Positions 27,521 to 36,517 of a stretch of DNA of 64,000 bases are shown here, piece after piece. The DNA is taken from positions 5,084,001 through 5,148,000 of the forward strand of contig CBDDLL010000001.1 of the NCBI GenBank assembly GCA_965230625.1. Reading direction: 5' to 3'. A model generated the notes under the pieces. It searched no databases and was not told the origin of the DNA. It saw nothing but the letters and a program-made list of their open reading frames with translations. Every line of letters begins with the position of its first letter. The stretch's first letter is position 1. The stretch is from Saccharicrinis sp965230625. Lineage in GTDB: Bacteria; Bacteroidota; Bacteroidia; Bacteroidales; Marinilabiliaceae. Made by a program: the position numbers and the translations under genes.

Positions 27521-30500
27521 ATGTGTAGTCGAAAAATCTACTTTTTGGGGATGGTTCTTTTGCTGTTTTGCTCAGCAGGAGTATCGCAACATTTTTTTAA
27601 TAATAAATTAACTAATAATCTTCTCACACGTCCTATTGTGGATTTTGAGCAAGATCATAATGGGTTTTTATGGATAGGAACCAGAGATCATATATGCAAA
27701 TATGATGGTTCTAACCTTTCAAGACCCAATCCTCTTAAACATATTAGAACTAAGTTTATTGGTAAATCCACTAATAATAATTATATCTGGATATGTGGTG
27801 TAAATACAATTCATTTATACAATACAGTCTTTAACAAAATAGAAGTTAGAAAAAAACTAAAAACCGAGATAAACTGTGCATATGTGGATAAAAATGATAT
27901 TATCTGGATTGGTACACGAAATGGAATATTGACATATAACAAAGAAAACGAAATCGTTACCAAGTTAAGTTCAATAAATGATAAGTTATCTAACCAAAAT
28001 ATCCAATCTATATATTTTAGTCATGATGATGAACTACTTTGGATTGGTACTCATGATAAACTTAATTGTATAAATTTAGCTGATGCACAAATCTCAAATA
28101 GAATTTATAATCTTAAAGGAACTTATAATAAAACAGTATACCACAATCATATAACAAGTATATCTCCATATTCTAAAAATAATGAAGATACTCTTTGGGT
28201 AGGAACTCAAACAGGGTTATGCATGTTGGATATTTCCTCTGGTAAATATAAATCATATAGAATAGAGAACTCTGCTTTAAAAAGCAATTGGATACACGAT
28301 ATATCGCTACAAGATAGTTGTATTTGGGTAGGCACTACGGTTGGATTATATAAATTCAATTATAAAAGTAACAATATTGAATCCTATTTTCACTACGCAC
28401 TTATGCCTAAATCGTTAGCCAACAATAACGTACTTTCAACATTTATTGATGAAGCTGGAGTTTTATGGGCTGGAACTCATAATGGACTTTGTCGCACAGA
28501 AACTCAAAACCTACCCTTTAAAACCGTAATTATAAATGCTAACACGAATAAAGAAGTTACAGGTAGCAGAATTTCCACAATTAGTTGTAATGATAATGGT
28601 ACAATATGGTTGGGTACAAATACAGGTGTAATACGATATAAAAAAGGAAAAATACTTCCTCCTCCCGAAGAAGAGTTTAATAACTTTAAATTATTGAGTA
28701 ATCGTATAATGAACATTAGTCATTTTAACCATAAAGTATACATCACTTCTTCTACCGGAATAAACATTTGGAATAAGCGAACAAAAAAGATGGATGAATT
28801 CGCTACACAATTATTAACAAGTGGTCAATTACAATACCCTCAAAAATGTTATGCAAATTCCAAAGATGAATTTTGGGTTAGTAATCTAAATAATGGATTA
28901 TTTAGATGTAAATCTGAAAAAGACAAGAAAAACAATTTTAAAAGAAAAGCTAAATTAAATTCAAGCAAATACCTATTTACAGAAAACGGTGTTTGGATAG
29001 TTAAGGACTTTAGGATATTCTTTTATTCATTTCTAAAGGAAAAAGTTACTAAATCACAACGATTTAGAAAATCCATAAAATCGAATATTAAGCAAATTAC
29101 ACAGTATAACGATTCTATTATTTGGCTAGGTACAGATAAAGAATTGATAGAATTTAATACTAAATCAAAACAAATAAAAACCTTTTGTATAAAATTACCT
29201 CAAGATGAATATATTGCAAATCTACAATCGGATATCTATGGAAATATCTGGGGATCTACAGCATTTACTGTTTTTCTTTTACGAAAAAACACCCAACAAA
29301 TTGAATTTTTTCCATTAAAAGACAGCTCACCTGTAAGCAGGTTAATATATCATTGTAGTTGCAAAACTCCTGATGGTAAAGTTGCTTTTGGTGGATATGA
29401 TGGATTTGTAATTTTTGATATCAATTCCTTGAAAAAAATTAATTACGAATCCCCTGTTTATATATCAGGATTAAAGATTAATAATAAACGGATTAAAACC
29501 AATAAAAGACTCAATAAGAGAATAATATTAAAAAAGGATATTTCAAAACTTGACCATATTAATCTAAAACACAATGAAAACTCTATAAGTCTCGAATTTT
29601 CATCGCTGCACTATGCCGCTCCTGAACAAACTCAATACAACTATATTCTCGAAGATTTTGAAGAAACATGGAATACTACTTCAGGTACTAATACCACAGC
29701 TAATTATTCTAACCTAAAACCAGGTAATTATACTTTTAAAGTTAGAGCTACTAATAATTATGGCTCTTGGTCTCCCTATGAGGATTTTATCCATATTAAA
29801 ATTACTCCACATCCACTTACTTCTGCACTGGCAATAGTTATTTACTCTTTTCTTTTTATTGGACTTATATACCTTATTTTTTGGTTTAAAACTCAAATGA
29901 TTCGTAAACAAAACCAGATACAAATTATACAAATTAAAGCTAAGCACGACGAAGAGTTATTAGAAACCAAACAACGGTTTTTTACCAATATTTCGCATGA
30001 ATTAAGAACGCCATTAAGCTTGATTGCAGGTCCTCTATCACAAATAACTCAGTACGACAAAGTTCCTGACAAAATAAAGAAACAAGCAAATATTGCTCAA
30101 CGAAACACTCAAAGACTGCTTAGGTTGGTTAATCAAATTCTTGATTTTAGAAAAGTTGAAACTAACGGAATTAGGCTAAGGATTAATAAGGTTGACAACC
30201 TAATTCCGATAGCTCAAAATATATTTGAATTATATACTTCGCATGCACAAAGCAATGAAATTGATTACAAGTTTACAGCTAAAAATTCGCGTATAGAATG
30301 TTGGGTTGATACAGCAAGAATTGAAACATGCTTGTCAAATATTCTTTCTAATGCTTTTAAGTTTACTGAATCTAATGGTAAAATAGAACTAAAGATTGAA
30401 AGAAGAAGAGCTGACGAAAAATATAAAGAAGGGGCAGTTTGTTTGAGTATTTCAGATTCAGGTGTTGGAATTTCTGAAGAAGACAAACGAAATGTTTTTA

Positions 30501-31525
30501 AGCGCTTTTATCAATCTTCAAAAAATAGGGGTAAAACACAAGGTTCCGGAATTGGTCTATCAATGGTAAAAGAATATATTGAAGGCCATTCCGGACAAGT
30601 TTTACTAGAGAGCCAGATAAAAGTGGGAACAACAGTTAATTTAATACTTCCATTAGGAGAAAGCCATCTTAAACCCAAAGATATCATTAAACCCTTAAGC
30701 CCAAAGAGTAAAGATATAAATGAAGATTCTGTTCCTGAGAAACATGTTGACAATACTAAACAAGAAAAGCCCCAAACAATCCTGCTTGTTGAAGATGAAC
30801 CTGAAATAATTGAATTTATAAAAACCAGTTTGCAATATAAATACAACTTTATTACTGCACCTAACGGAAAAATTGGATTAGATAGATTCAATAATTCCGA
30901 AATAGATATTGTAATTAGCGATGTTGCAATGCCAATAATGGATGGATTTACTTTATGCCAAAAAATAAAAAGCAAAAAACCATCAATTCCTGTTGTAATA
31001 TTAACTGCTAAAACCTTGTTAGAAGATGAAATAAAAGGGATCAACTGTGGCGCTAATGCTTACCTTTCTAAACCATTTGATATTGGCCTACTGGATGCTT
31101 ATATTGAAAGTTTATTAAAATTGAGTCCTGCAAAAAGCAAGGTAAATGTTAATGAAGTAATATCACATTCTAAGACAGAGGTTGAATCAGTAGAAGAAAA
31201 GATATTACAAAAGTTGGTTAGTTATATTGAACTACATATTCAAGACACTGAAATTTCTAATGAGCAAATCTGTAACGAACTAGGTTTTAGCTACTCAACA
31301 TTATACCGAAGAATAAAAGCAATTACCAACATGTCTATTTCTGAATTTGTAAAAAGTATAAAACTTAAGCGTTCAGCTCAATTATTATCAAAAGGGGATA
31401 TGAATGTGTCGGAAGTTATGTATGCTGTAGGTTTTACAAGCCACTCCTATTTTTCAAGGTGCTTTAAAAAGGAATTTGGTGTTTCTCCATCAGGATATGT
31501 TAAGAAAATAATTAATAACGAATAG
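27521..31525 (+). CDS. Hybrid two-component system sensor/regulator (HTCS), complete
   Basis: A 1334-residue HTCS. A signal sequence is followed by about 14 propeller-type repeats up to residue about 640 (FLWIGTRDHICKYDG, LWVGTQTGLCMLD, VLWAGTHNGLCR), a Y_Y_Y domain (about 680-765; YNYILEDFEETWNTT, LKPGNYTFKVRATN), and a membrane helix at about 767-789. The dimerisation/phospho-acceptor domain has His826 (FFTNISHELRTPLS), and the ATPase domain has NILSNAFKFT, DSGVGIS and GSGIGLSMV. The receiver has Asp1134 in ISDVAMPIMDG and Lys in LSKPFD. The C-terminal AraC HTH has GFTSHSYFSRCFKKEFGVSP. All signalling residues are intact. It faces away from the SusCD operon and probably controls it, plus the genes carrying the 16-base motif. 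It binds glycan fragments in the periplasm by analogy with characterised HTCS proteins. Confidence 0.95.
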   Translation: MCSRKIYFLGMVLLLFCSAGVSQHFFNNKLTNNLLTRPIVDFEQDHNGFLWIGTRDHICKYDGSNLSRPNPLKHIRTKFIGKSTNNNYIWICGVNTIHLYNTVFNKIEVRKKLKTEINCAYVDKNDIIWIGTRNGILTYNKENEIVTKLSSINDKLSNQNIQSIYFSHDDELLWIGTHDKLNCINLADAQISNRIYNLKGTYNKTVYHNHITSISPYSKNNEDTLWVGTQTGLCMLDISSGKYKSYRIENSALKSNWIHDISLQDSCIWVGTTVGLYKFNYKSNNIESYFHYALMPKSLANNNVLSTFIDEAGVLWAGTHNGLCRTETQNLPFKTVIINANTNKEVTGSRISTISCNDNGTIWLGTNTGVIRYKKGKILPPPEEEFNNFKLLSNRIMNISHFNHKVYITSSTGINIWNKRTKKMDEFATQLLTSGQLQYPQKCYANSKDEFWVSNLNNGLFRCKSEKDKKNNFKRKAKLNSSKYLFTENGVWIVKDFRIFFYSFLKEKVTKSQRFRKSIKSNIKQITQYNDSIIWLGTDKELIEFNTKSKQIKTFCIKLPQDEYIANLQSDIYGNIWGSTAFTVFLLRKNTQQIEFFPLKDSSPVSRLIYHCSCKTPDGKVAFGGYDGFVIFDINSLKKINYESPVYISGLKINNKRIKTNKRLNKRIILKKDISKLDHINLKHNENSISLEFSSLHYAAPEQTQYNYILEDFEETWNTTSGTNTTANYSNLKPGNYTFKVRATNNYGSWSPYEDFIHIKITPHPLTSALAIVIYSFLFIGLIYLIFWFKTQMIRKQNQIQIIQIKAKHDEELLETKQRFFTNISHELRTPLSLIAGPLSQITQYDKVPDKIKKQANIAQRNTQRLLRLVNQILDFRKVETNGIRLRINKVDNLIPIAQNIFELYTSHAQSNEIDYKFTAKNSRIECWVDTARIETCLSNILSNAFKFTESNGKIELKIERRRADEKYKEGAVCLSISDSGVGISEEDKRNVFKRFYQSSKNRGKTQGSGIGLSMVKEYIEGHSGQVLLESQIKVGTTVNLILPLGESHLKPKDIIKPLSPKSKDINEDSVPEKHVDNTKQEKPQTILLVEDEPEIIEFIKTSLQYKYNFITAPNGKIGLDRFNNSEIDIVISDVAMPIMDGFTLCQKIKSKKPSIPVVILTAKTLLEDEIKGINCGANAYLSKPFDIGLLDAYIESLLKLSPAKSKVNVNEVISHSKTEVESVEEKILQKLVSYIELHIQDTEISNEQICNELGFSYSTLYRRIKAITNMSISEFVKSIKLKRSAQLLSKGDMNVSEVMYAVGFTSHSYFSRCFKKEFGVSPSGYVKKIINNE

Positions 31526-31530
31526 TTTGC

Positions 31531-31830
31531 TTATAAAAAAATATAGCCAATGATTCTCTCAAACCATCTTCGCAATAACTTCCTATATAATCCTTAAATG
31601 ATAAAACACTTATAATTCCACCATGCCTCTCTCTAAAAATATTACTTTTGTATTGTCAGTCAGGTTTAATTCTTCCTGTTATCCACTATTTATATCAAAT
31701 TCCTGACCAATAGGTTCGGTAACAGTATCTTCTCTTTAATGTCATGTACCAATATTACAAGTGGCACCACCTGCATCTTTTAGCATCTCCGATATTGTAT
31801 AAAAAATAGGATCAAGAATTTCATTATTAG
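31531..31830 (-). pseudogene. Decayed sulfatase remnant
   Basis: No ORF remains, but the minus strand keeps four sulfatase-like pieces in the correct order, in shifting frames and with stops. These are YTISEMLKDAGGATCNIGT (about 31743-31800), then EPIGQEFDINSG (31683-31715), then EELNLTDNTKVIF (31636-31676), then HGGIISVLSFKDYIG and GSYCEDGLRESLAIFF (31531-31625). Each aligns to segments of the sulfatase at 4091-5575 (TMAEMFKLADYKT, TTQGFDINVAG, DKLNLSENTIVVF, NGGIRDVSY, GSYYEGGIRVPFLI). The CxPSR region and the stretch between the second and third pieces are missing. It is a dead, internally deleted copy of that sulfatase type, now used as intergenic space between the HTCS and the LamG gene. 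Confidence 0.75.
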
Positions 31831-32003
31831 AATATGGACTACGGGTAAATTATTATGTATTGGGCTAAAAATAAATTATACTCAACCACATATTTACAAA
31901 ATCAATTAAACTTTAAATATTTCGTTATCAATACTTAAACTTTAGTATTCTAATATGTGTTAGAAACTAAAACTAATGTTTATGATACATTAATATAAAA
32001 AAT

Positions 32004-32032
32004 AAGGGGGTAGAATTATTTCCACCCCCTTT
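32004..32032 (-). terminator. Intrinsic terminator after the LamG-T9SS gene
   Basis: AAGGGGGTAG / CCACCCCCTT inverted repeat (one mismatch) with a loop of about 8 nt. On the minus strand it is followed by TTATTTTTTAT. It lies 22 bp after the 32055 stop. Confidence 0.75.
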
Positions 32033-32054
32033 ACTATATTAATGATAAATTATA

Positions 32055-33059
32055 CTATTGAACCGCTACTTTTACGCGAGCTGATTTACCATCTGCTTCA
32101 ATTGATACAATATAAATACCTTTAGATAATTCATCTGTTGCAAATGTATTTGCATTTTCAACGGTACTATAAACAGGACTTCCGCTTAAATTATATACTG
32201 TAACTTTTTTAGAACCTATTAAACTAGTTTCAACCTGAATAGCATTATTAACTGCATATGCATTAACCTCATTGCCTAGTTCAATATCACCATAAATAGA
32301 AGTAGATAAACCTGCAACTTGTTCTGCTGTTAGTGTTTCACTAAACAATTTTACATCATCGATATAACCACAAAGACCCATATATCTATCATCTTTATTC
32401 TTAACTTTAGGGGTTATTGTAGCTGCATCATCAATTTTAGCTCCCAAAATAAGCTTAGGATCGGTCATTGATGCAAAATTAGTTTGATGAGCCTTTTCTC
32501 CAATTTTTTGACCATTCACATACAAATAAGCATTCGATGCATCAGAAGTTACAGTTACATGACACCATATCCTGTTACTACCATCTGTAGCTCCACTACC
32601 ATCATCAAAAGCAGCATCTGCACCAGTTCCTTTGTTTACTCTCAATTTATTATTATTTGTAGCATCAACAAATACAAAAGCTGTAGGAGTACCACTCACA
32701 TCACCTACAAAATCAAGAAATCCAGCATAACCAATAACGCCATCATCGGTTTCATCTCCAACTCCAGCACCTGTATCTACCCATCTCGTCCAGAAAGAGA
32801 TCGAGAATTGTGTTGGATTAACATTTAATATTTGTAAATAACCACTATTAGCGATTTGTAGTGATTGAGATCCATTTTGCTTATCTAAAGTTGTTTCAAC
32901 CGTTGCAAGAGCATCTCCTGATGTAGAAGTTGCTCCATCTACAGCAGTTACACCTGAAGGATAAGCTCCTCCTTCAAAATCTAAAGTCCAAACCGGAGTT
33001 TGAGCCATACCAAATAAAGTCATGGCAGAAAATGCTAGAGTAAAAATTACTTTTTTCAT
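32055..33059 (-). CDS. Secreted LamG-like protein with T9SS sorting domain
   Basis: A 334-residue protein with a signal peptide (LFGMAQ), a concanavalin/LamG-like domain at about 20-240 (WTLDFEGGAYPSGVTAVDG, FSISFWTRWVD, VTSDASNAYLYVNGQKIG, GYIDDVKLFSETLTAEQV), and a type A T9SS sorting domain at about 262-334 (VTVYNLSGSPVYST, ELSKGIYIVSIEADGKSARVKVAVQ). There is no catalytic part. The LamG module is clearly the same one that opens the GH30 protein at 56372-59014; DFEDASLPSGVTKADG and FSISFWVKWIDDG are the counterparts. A stand-alone secreted glycan-binding or adhesin role is likely, but only by inference. A TTGACTTATTTGTTCA operator candidate lies about 170 bp upstream in the same orientation. 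Confidence 0.85.
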   Translation of the reverse strand: MKKVIFTLAFSAMTLFGMAQTPVWTLDFEGGAYPSGVTAVDGATSTSGDALATVETTLDKQNGSQSLQIANSGYLQILNVNPTQFSISFWTRWVDTGAGVGDETDDGVIGYAGFLDFVGDVSGTPTAFVFVDATNNNKLRVNKGTGADAAFDDGSGATDGSNRIWCHVTVTSDASNAYLYVNGQKIGEKAHQTNFASMTDPKLILGAKIDDAATITPKVKNKDDRYMGLCGYIDDVKLFSETLTAEQVAGLSTSIYGDIELGNEVNAYAVNNAIQVETSLIGSKKVTVYNLSGSPVYSTVENANTFATDELSKGIYIVSIEADGKSARVKVAVQ

Positions 33060-33210
33060 AAAATATCGATTTTCGATTGTTAATAATTATTGAATAGATT
33101 ATTGTTTTTTACATTCTTTAAGCAATATTCATACTTTTTCACCAAAATTCATCTTACTTATTTGTCAATTAATATTGAATAATAAATATTGAAACAAAAC
33201 TTATAAAGAG

Positions 33211-33246
33211 TGAACTAAAATTGAAAACTATGAACAAATAAGTCAA
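33211..33246 (-). promoter_or_regulatory. Candidate HTCS operator upstream of the LamG gene
   Basis: The minus strand reads TTGACTTATTTGTTCA (33231-33246), identical over 16 bases to 40533-40548. It is followed 20 bp later by a half-site ending TTTTAGTTCA (33211-33220). The site lies 152-187 bp upstream of the 33059 start and reads toward it. The direct-repeat geometry fits an AraC-type regulator such as the HTCS at 27521. Confidence 0.55.
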
Positions 33247-33317
33247 GGCTATTGACCATCCAAACTAAAAAAACAAGCACATTGTATTTCAGACAAATAG
33301 CCAGGCAATAAGTTAAT

Positions 33318-36300
33318 TTATAATATGTACAGTTTTGATTTACCAAGTATTAATTCTTCAACATATAATATGACCAGATAAAGGCCTTTTTTAAGGTTTA
33401 ATGGAATTTTAAATTCTCTTTCTGAAAATAAGAATCTTTGATAATCCAGGTGATATTCTTTTCCAATAATATCAAACACCTTTACCTCTATTTTACTTCC
33501 CTCATTCAACTCTAAATTATCAGATAATTTCACATGAATATATTCCTTGGCTGGATTTGGAAATAATTTGAAGCTTTTATTATAAGTTTCTGTTGAATTA
33601 ATTGATGTACTAATATTCCCATTTACATCATAGCTTTTAATGATACCATTATAAGAGGTTACATTATAAATATTACAATTAGTGAAATCAACATTTAGTT
33701 CGGATGATGGTGTTACAGTAGCCATTTTAGAAGGAATTACTGATGTTTTTACACTTTTAATATCCATATTATCATCTAGAGTAAAATTAATAACTCCTTG
33801 ATCATGATATATGTTAGCAGGTATATAATCATTTACAATAAAGGACTTGATTTTTGCTTCAGACTTTTCTTGGTATACATGAGAGTTCATGATTTCTTTT
33901 ACCTCAAATTCATTTAAGGCTTTTTCAAATACCATTACCTCATCCATCTGGCCATACCATTTTCTGTTTTCGTTTGATCCAATTTTGTGTCTGCCTATAT
34001 TAATTTCTCCGATGTTCTTCTCAAGGTTAATACCTTCTATTTTATTTTCTGCTTTTCCATTTACAAAAAACTGAATAGTACCATCTATTGGATTTCCTGT
34101 TATAGCAACATGAGTCCAATCTCCAACTTGGTAAGAACCAATTGAACTATTGGACTTACCTCCTAAATAAGAAGTAAACTTACCTTCATCCAAATATAAA
34201 ATTGACCTACCACTTCCCTCTACTGACTCTTGTTGAAATATTACCCTTTTGGTTAGGTCATCTGTTGGTTTAATCCAAACACAAAATGTAAATGGTTTTT
34301 GCGAAGGATCTAATAAACCTTGATGTGTTTGCAAATAATCATCACTTCCATCAAAAGTCAATGATTGCCCGTAAATAGCATCGCCACTATTTATTGGTGC
34401 TCCATTTATTAATCCTGGATCATTTGAATTATTTGAATGATCAACAATATCATTATCAAACGGATAATATAAAACCAGATTTTCGTAAAGTTCTACCAAA
34501 TCTACACTCTGGGTTTGCATGGTAAACTCATTCCCATATTCTATTTTCTCACTTGTTTTGGCATATGATCGTAAGTAATAATTTTGTCCTGGTATTAAAC
34601 CAGATATAGACGCTGTAAAAATGTTATTATTTAAATTAGCAACAATTGAGCAATTATTTATTGTAGGATTTTCACTTAATCCCCAAACAAAACCTGTCTC
34701 CAAGGCACCATCACCAAACACTATTTCGCCTTCAACATTAACCGATGTTGATGATGTATAAACAGGATGCTTTGTCTCTAAGATTAGACCATCTGTAATC
34801 TCAACCCTAAATACCGATTTAATTTCAGGATTATCTACTGATTTAACAACAACATCAACAAAACCTATTTCATTTCCAACAACTAATTCTCCCAATTTAT
34901 TAATTTCAGCTATCTCGTTACCATTTACAGGCAAAATCTCAAACTCAATACTTTTATCGTATGTATTAGACGGAATAATATCCACAACCAATTGTAGTTT
35001 ATTTTCTACTGATACTTTTGCCCTATCATTATAACCACTCAGTTGAATATCTGCAATTTTGATATCAATTGGGAATTTAAAATTCCAATGCGGATGCTCT
35101 TCTCGTTGAGTTAGCATTAAAAACCTTATTTTTTCTGTAATTTCTGGATATTGTAAAGAAACATCGGTTGTTTCACTTACATCTGTCTCCAGGTTATATA
35201 GCTGGATGTATCCATCCATGTTATTTTTTACATTTGTTCTAACACCTTTCCAATTGCCCATTCTCACTGCCTGTGCCCTTTTATTATTTTCATGAATTTC
35301 CCAGTAAAGACATTCATGTTTATCTTGAGCATGCTGACCGGGTTTATCGGGCCAAAGTGTTGGTAAATATGATATTCCGTCTAAATTTTCTGGAATGGGT
35401 TGCCCCACTAATTCACAACAAGTTGGAAAAAGATCCCAAAAAGCTGATACATGATCGCTTACCGTACTTGGTTTTATAATACTCGGCCACCATGCGATAT
35501 GAGGTGCCCTAATACCTCCTTCATATAAGTCCCTCTTTTTTCCTCTATATACACTATTTCCATCAAATAACGCAATAGTATTTCCTGCTCCATGTGCACC
35601 ATTATCACTTGTAAATATTACAAGTGTATTTTCGTCGATATTGTAATCCTTTAATTTCTGTAAAATTTTCCCTACATCACTATCCATTCTAGAAATCATC
35701 GCAGCTTGAGTTTTTTGGTTTTCTGTCCAATTATCCATTGTGGCATACTCTCCTAAATCAGGTACTTGAAATTTAGTATGTGGAATAGTAAACGGAATAT
35801 ATAAAAAGAAAGGTTTATTATGATTTTGATCGATAAACCAAATGGCTTCATCTGTCATAAAATCGTGACTATAATCATTATTAACCGATAAGTTATCAAG
35901 GGAAACCTGTTCTGTATTTCTCCAAAGGTAATCGGGATAGTAATTATGTGCCTGTACTTGGCCTAAGTATCCAAAAAAATGATCGAAACCTTGATTTAAA
36001 GGATCACCCGTTGTTCCAGGTCCTCCAATTCCCCACTTTCCTATCGCACCTGTTACATAACCTGCATTTTTAAACATTTCAGCAATTGTAAAAGCCTCAT
36101 CTTTAATCGGCTCCTGATAATCTCCCTTTCTCCAGTTAGCCCTAATATGTGTATGACCTGTATGCATTCCCGTCATTAAAACATCACGAGTTGGGGCACA
36201 AACTGCCGAACCCGAATAATGCTGGGTAAATCGCATACCTTCAGTAGCCATTTTATCTATATTGGGAGTTTTGATCAAAGTCTGACCATAACACCCTAAT

Positions 36301-36422
36301 TCTCCAATACCCAAATCGTCGCACATAATGTAAATAACATTGGGTGAAGATTGAGAGAAAACCGAAATTGGACAGTATGTTAAAATAATGGATAAAAAGA
36401 GGTATAAGTATATTTTTTTCAT
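33318..36422 (-). CDS. Secreted multidomain sulfatase: S1 sulfatase, Ig/FN3-like, LamG and T9SS domains
   Basis: I start at ATG 36422 (MKKIYLYLFLSIILTYCPIS, a proper signal peptide) rather than the in-frame ATG at 36440; the product is 1034 residues. Residues about 25-455 are an S1 sulfatase: MCDDLGIGELGCYG metal site, CAPTR at Cys75 (Thr replaces Ser in the usual CxPSR, still compatible with formylglycine formation), and FTSDNGAHGAG. Then come a BIG2-like domain (about 455-545), an FN3-like domain (550-640), LamG (650-845; YYPFDNDIVDHSNNSND, FTFCVWIKPTDD), a DUF5018-like domain (about 855-935) and a T9SS sorting domain (from KLFPNPAKEY). It would be secreted and tethered to substrate by LamG. 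It is twice the usual sulfatase length. It is downstream of the GH128-like gene but behind a terminator. Confidence 0.9.
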   Translation of the reverse strand: MKKIYLYLFLSIILTYCPISVFSQSSPNVIYIMCDDLGIGELGCYGQTLIKTPNIDKMATEGMRFTQHYSGSAVCAPTRDVLMTGMHTGHTHIRANWRKGDYQEPIKDEAFTIAEMFKNAGYVTGAIGKWGIGGPGTTGDPLNQGFDHFFGYLGQVQAHNYYPDYLWRNTEQVSLDNLSVNNDYSHDFMTDEAIWFIDQNHNKPFFLYIPFTIPHTKFQVPDLGEYATMDNWTENQKTQAAMISRMDSDVGKILQKLKDYNIDENTLVIFTSDNGAHGAGNTIALFDGNSVYRGKKRDLYEGGIRAPHIAWWPSIIKPSTVSDHVSAFWDLFPTCCELVGQPIPENLDGISYLPTLWPDKPGQHAQDKHECLYWEIHENNKRAQAVRMGNWKGVRTNVKNNMDGYIQLYNLETDVSETTDVSLQYPEITEKIRFLMLTQREEHPHWNFKFPIDIKIADIQLSGYNDRAKVSVENKLQLVVDIIPSNTYDKSIEFEILPVNGNEIAEINKLGELVVGNEIGFVDVVVKSVDNPEIKSVFRVEITDGLILETKHPVYTSSTSVNVEGEIVFGDGALETGFVWGLSENPTINNCSIVANLNNNIFTASISGLIPGQNYYLRSYAKTSEKIEYGNEFTMQTQSVDLVELYENLVLYYPFDNDIVDHSNNSNDPGLINGAPINSGDAIYGQSLTFDGSDDYLQTHQGLLDPSQKPFTFCVWIKPTDDLTKRVIFQQESVEGSGRSILYLDEGKFTSYLGGKSNSSIGSYQVGDWTHVAITGNPIDGTIQFFVNGKAENKIEGINLEKNIGEINIGRHKIGSNENRKWYGQMDEVMVFEKALNEFEVKEIMNSHVYQEKSEAKIKSFIVNDYIPANIYHDQGVINFTLDDNMDIKSVKTSVIPSKMATVTPSSELNVDFTNCNIYNVTSYNGIIKSYDVNGNISTSINSTETYNKSFKLFPNPAKEYIHVKLSDNLELNEGSKIEVKVFDIIGKEYHLDYQRFLFSEREFKIPLNLKKGLYLVILYVEELILGKSKLYIL

Positions 36423-36456
36423 TTCTAACAACAAATTCAATATTTAGAAAAAAAGA

Positions 36457-36480
36457 CACAGAGTTTGATAATCCTCTGTG
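36457..36480 (-). terminator. Intrinsic terminator after the GH128-like gene 36518-40330
   Basis: CACAGAG / CTCTGTG stem with a 10-nt loop. On the minus strand it is followed by TCTTTTTTTCT. It sits between the GH128-like stop and the sulfatase-LamG start, separating two transcripts. Confidence 0.75.
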
Positions 36481-36517
36481 CCCTTTGTAAACTAAGCGTC
36501 TGTATAATTATGGGATT

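Noticed and set aside
31526..32054. A short functional gene in the gap after the HTCS
   Set aside because: No frame stays open; the recognisable sulfatase pieces lie in different frames broken by stops.
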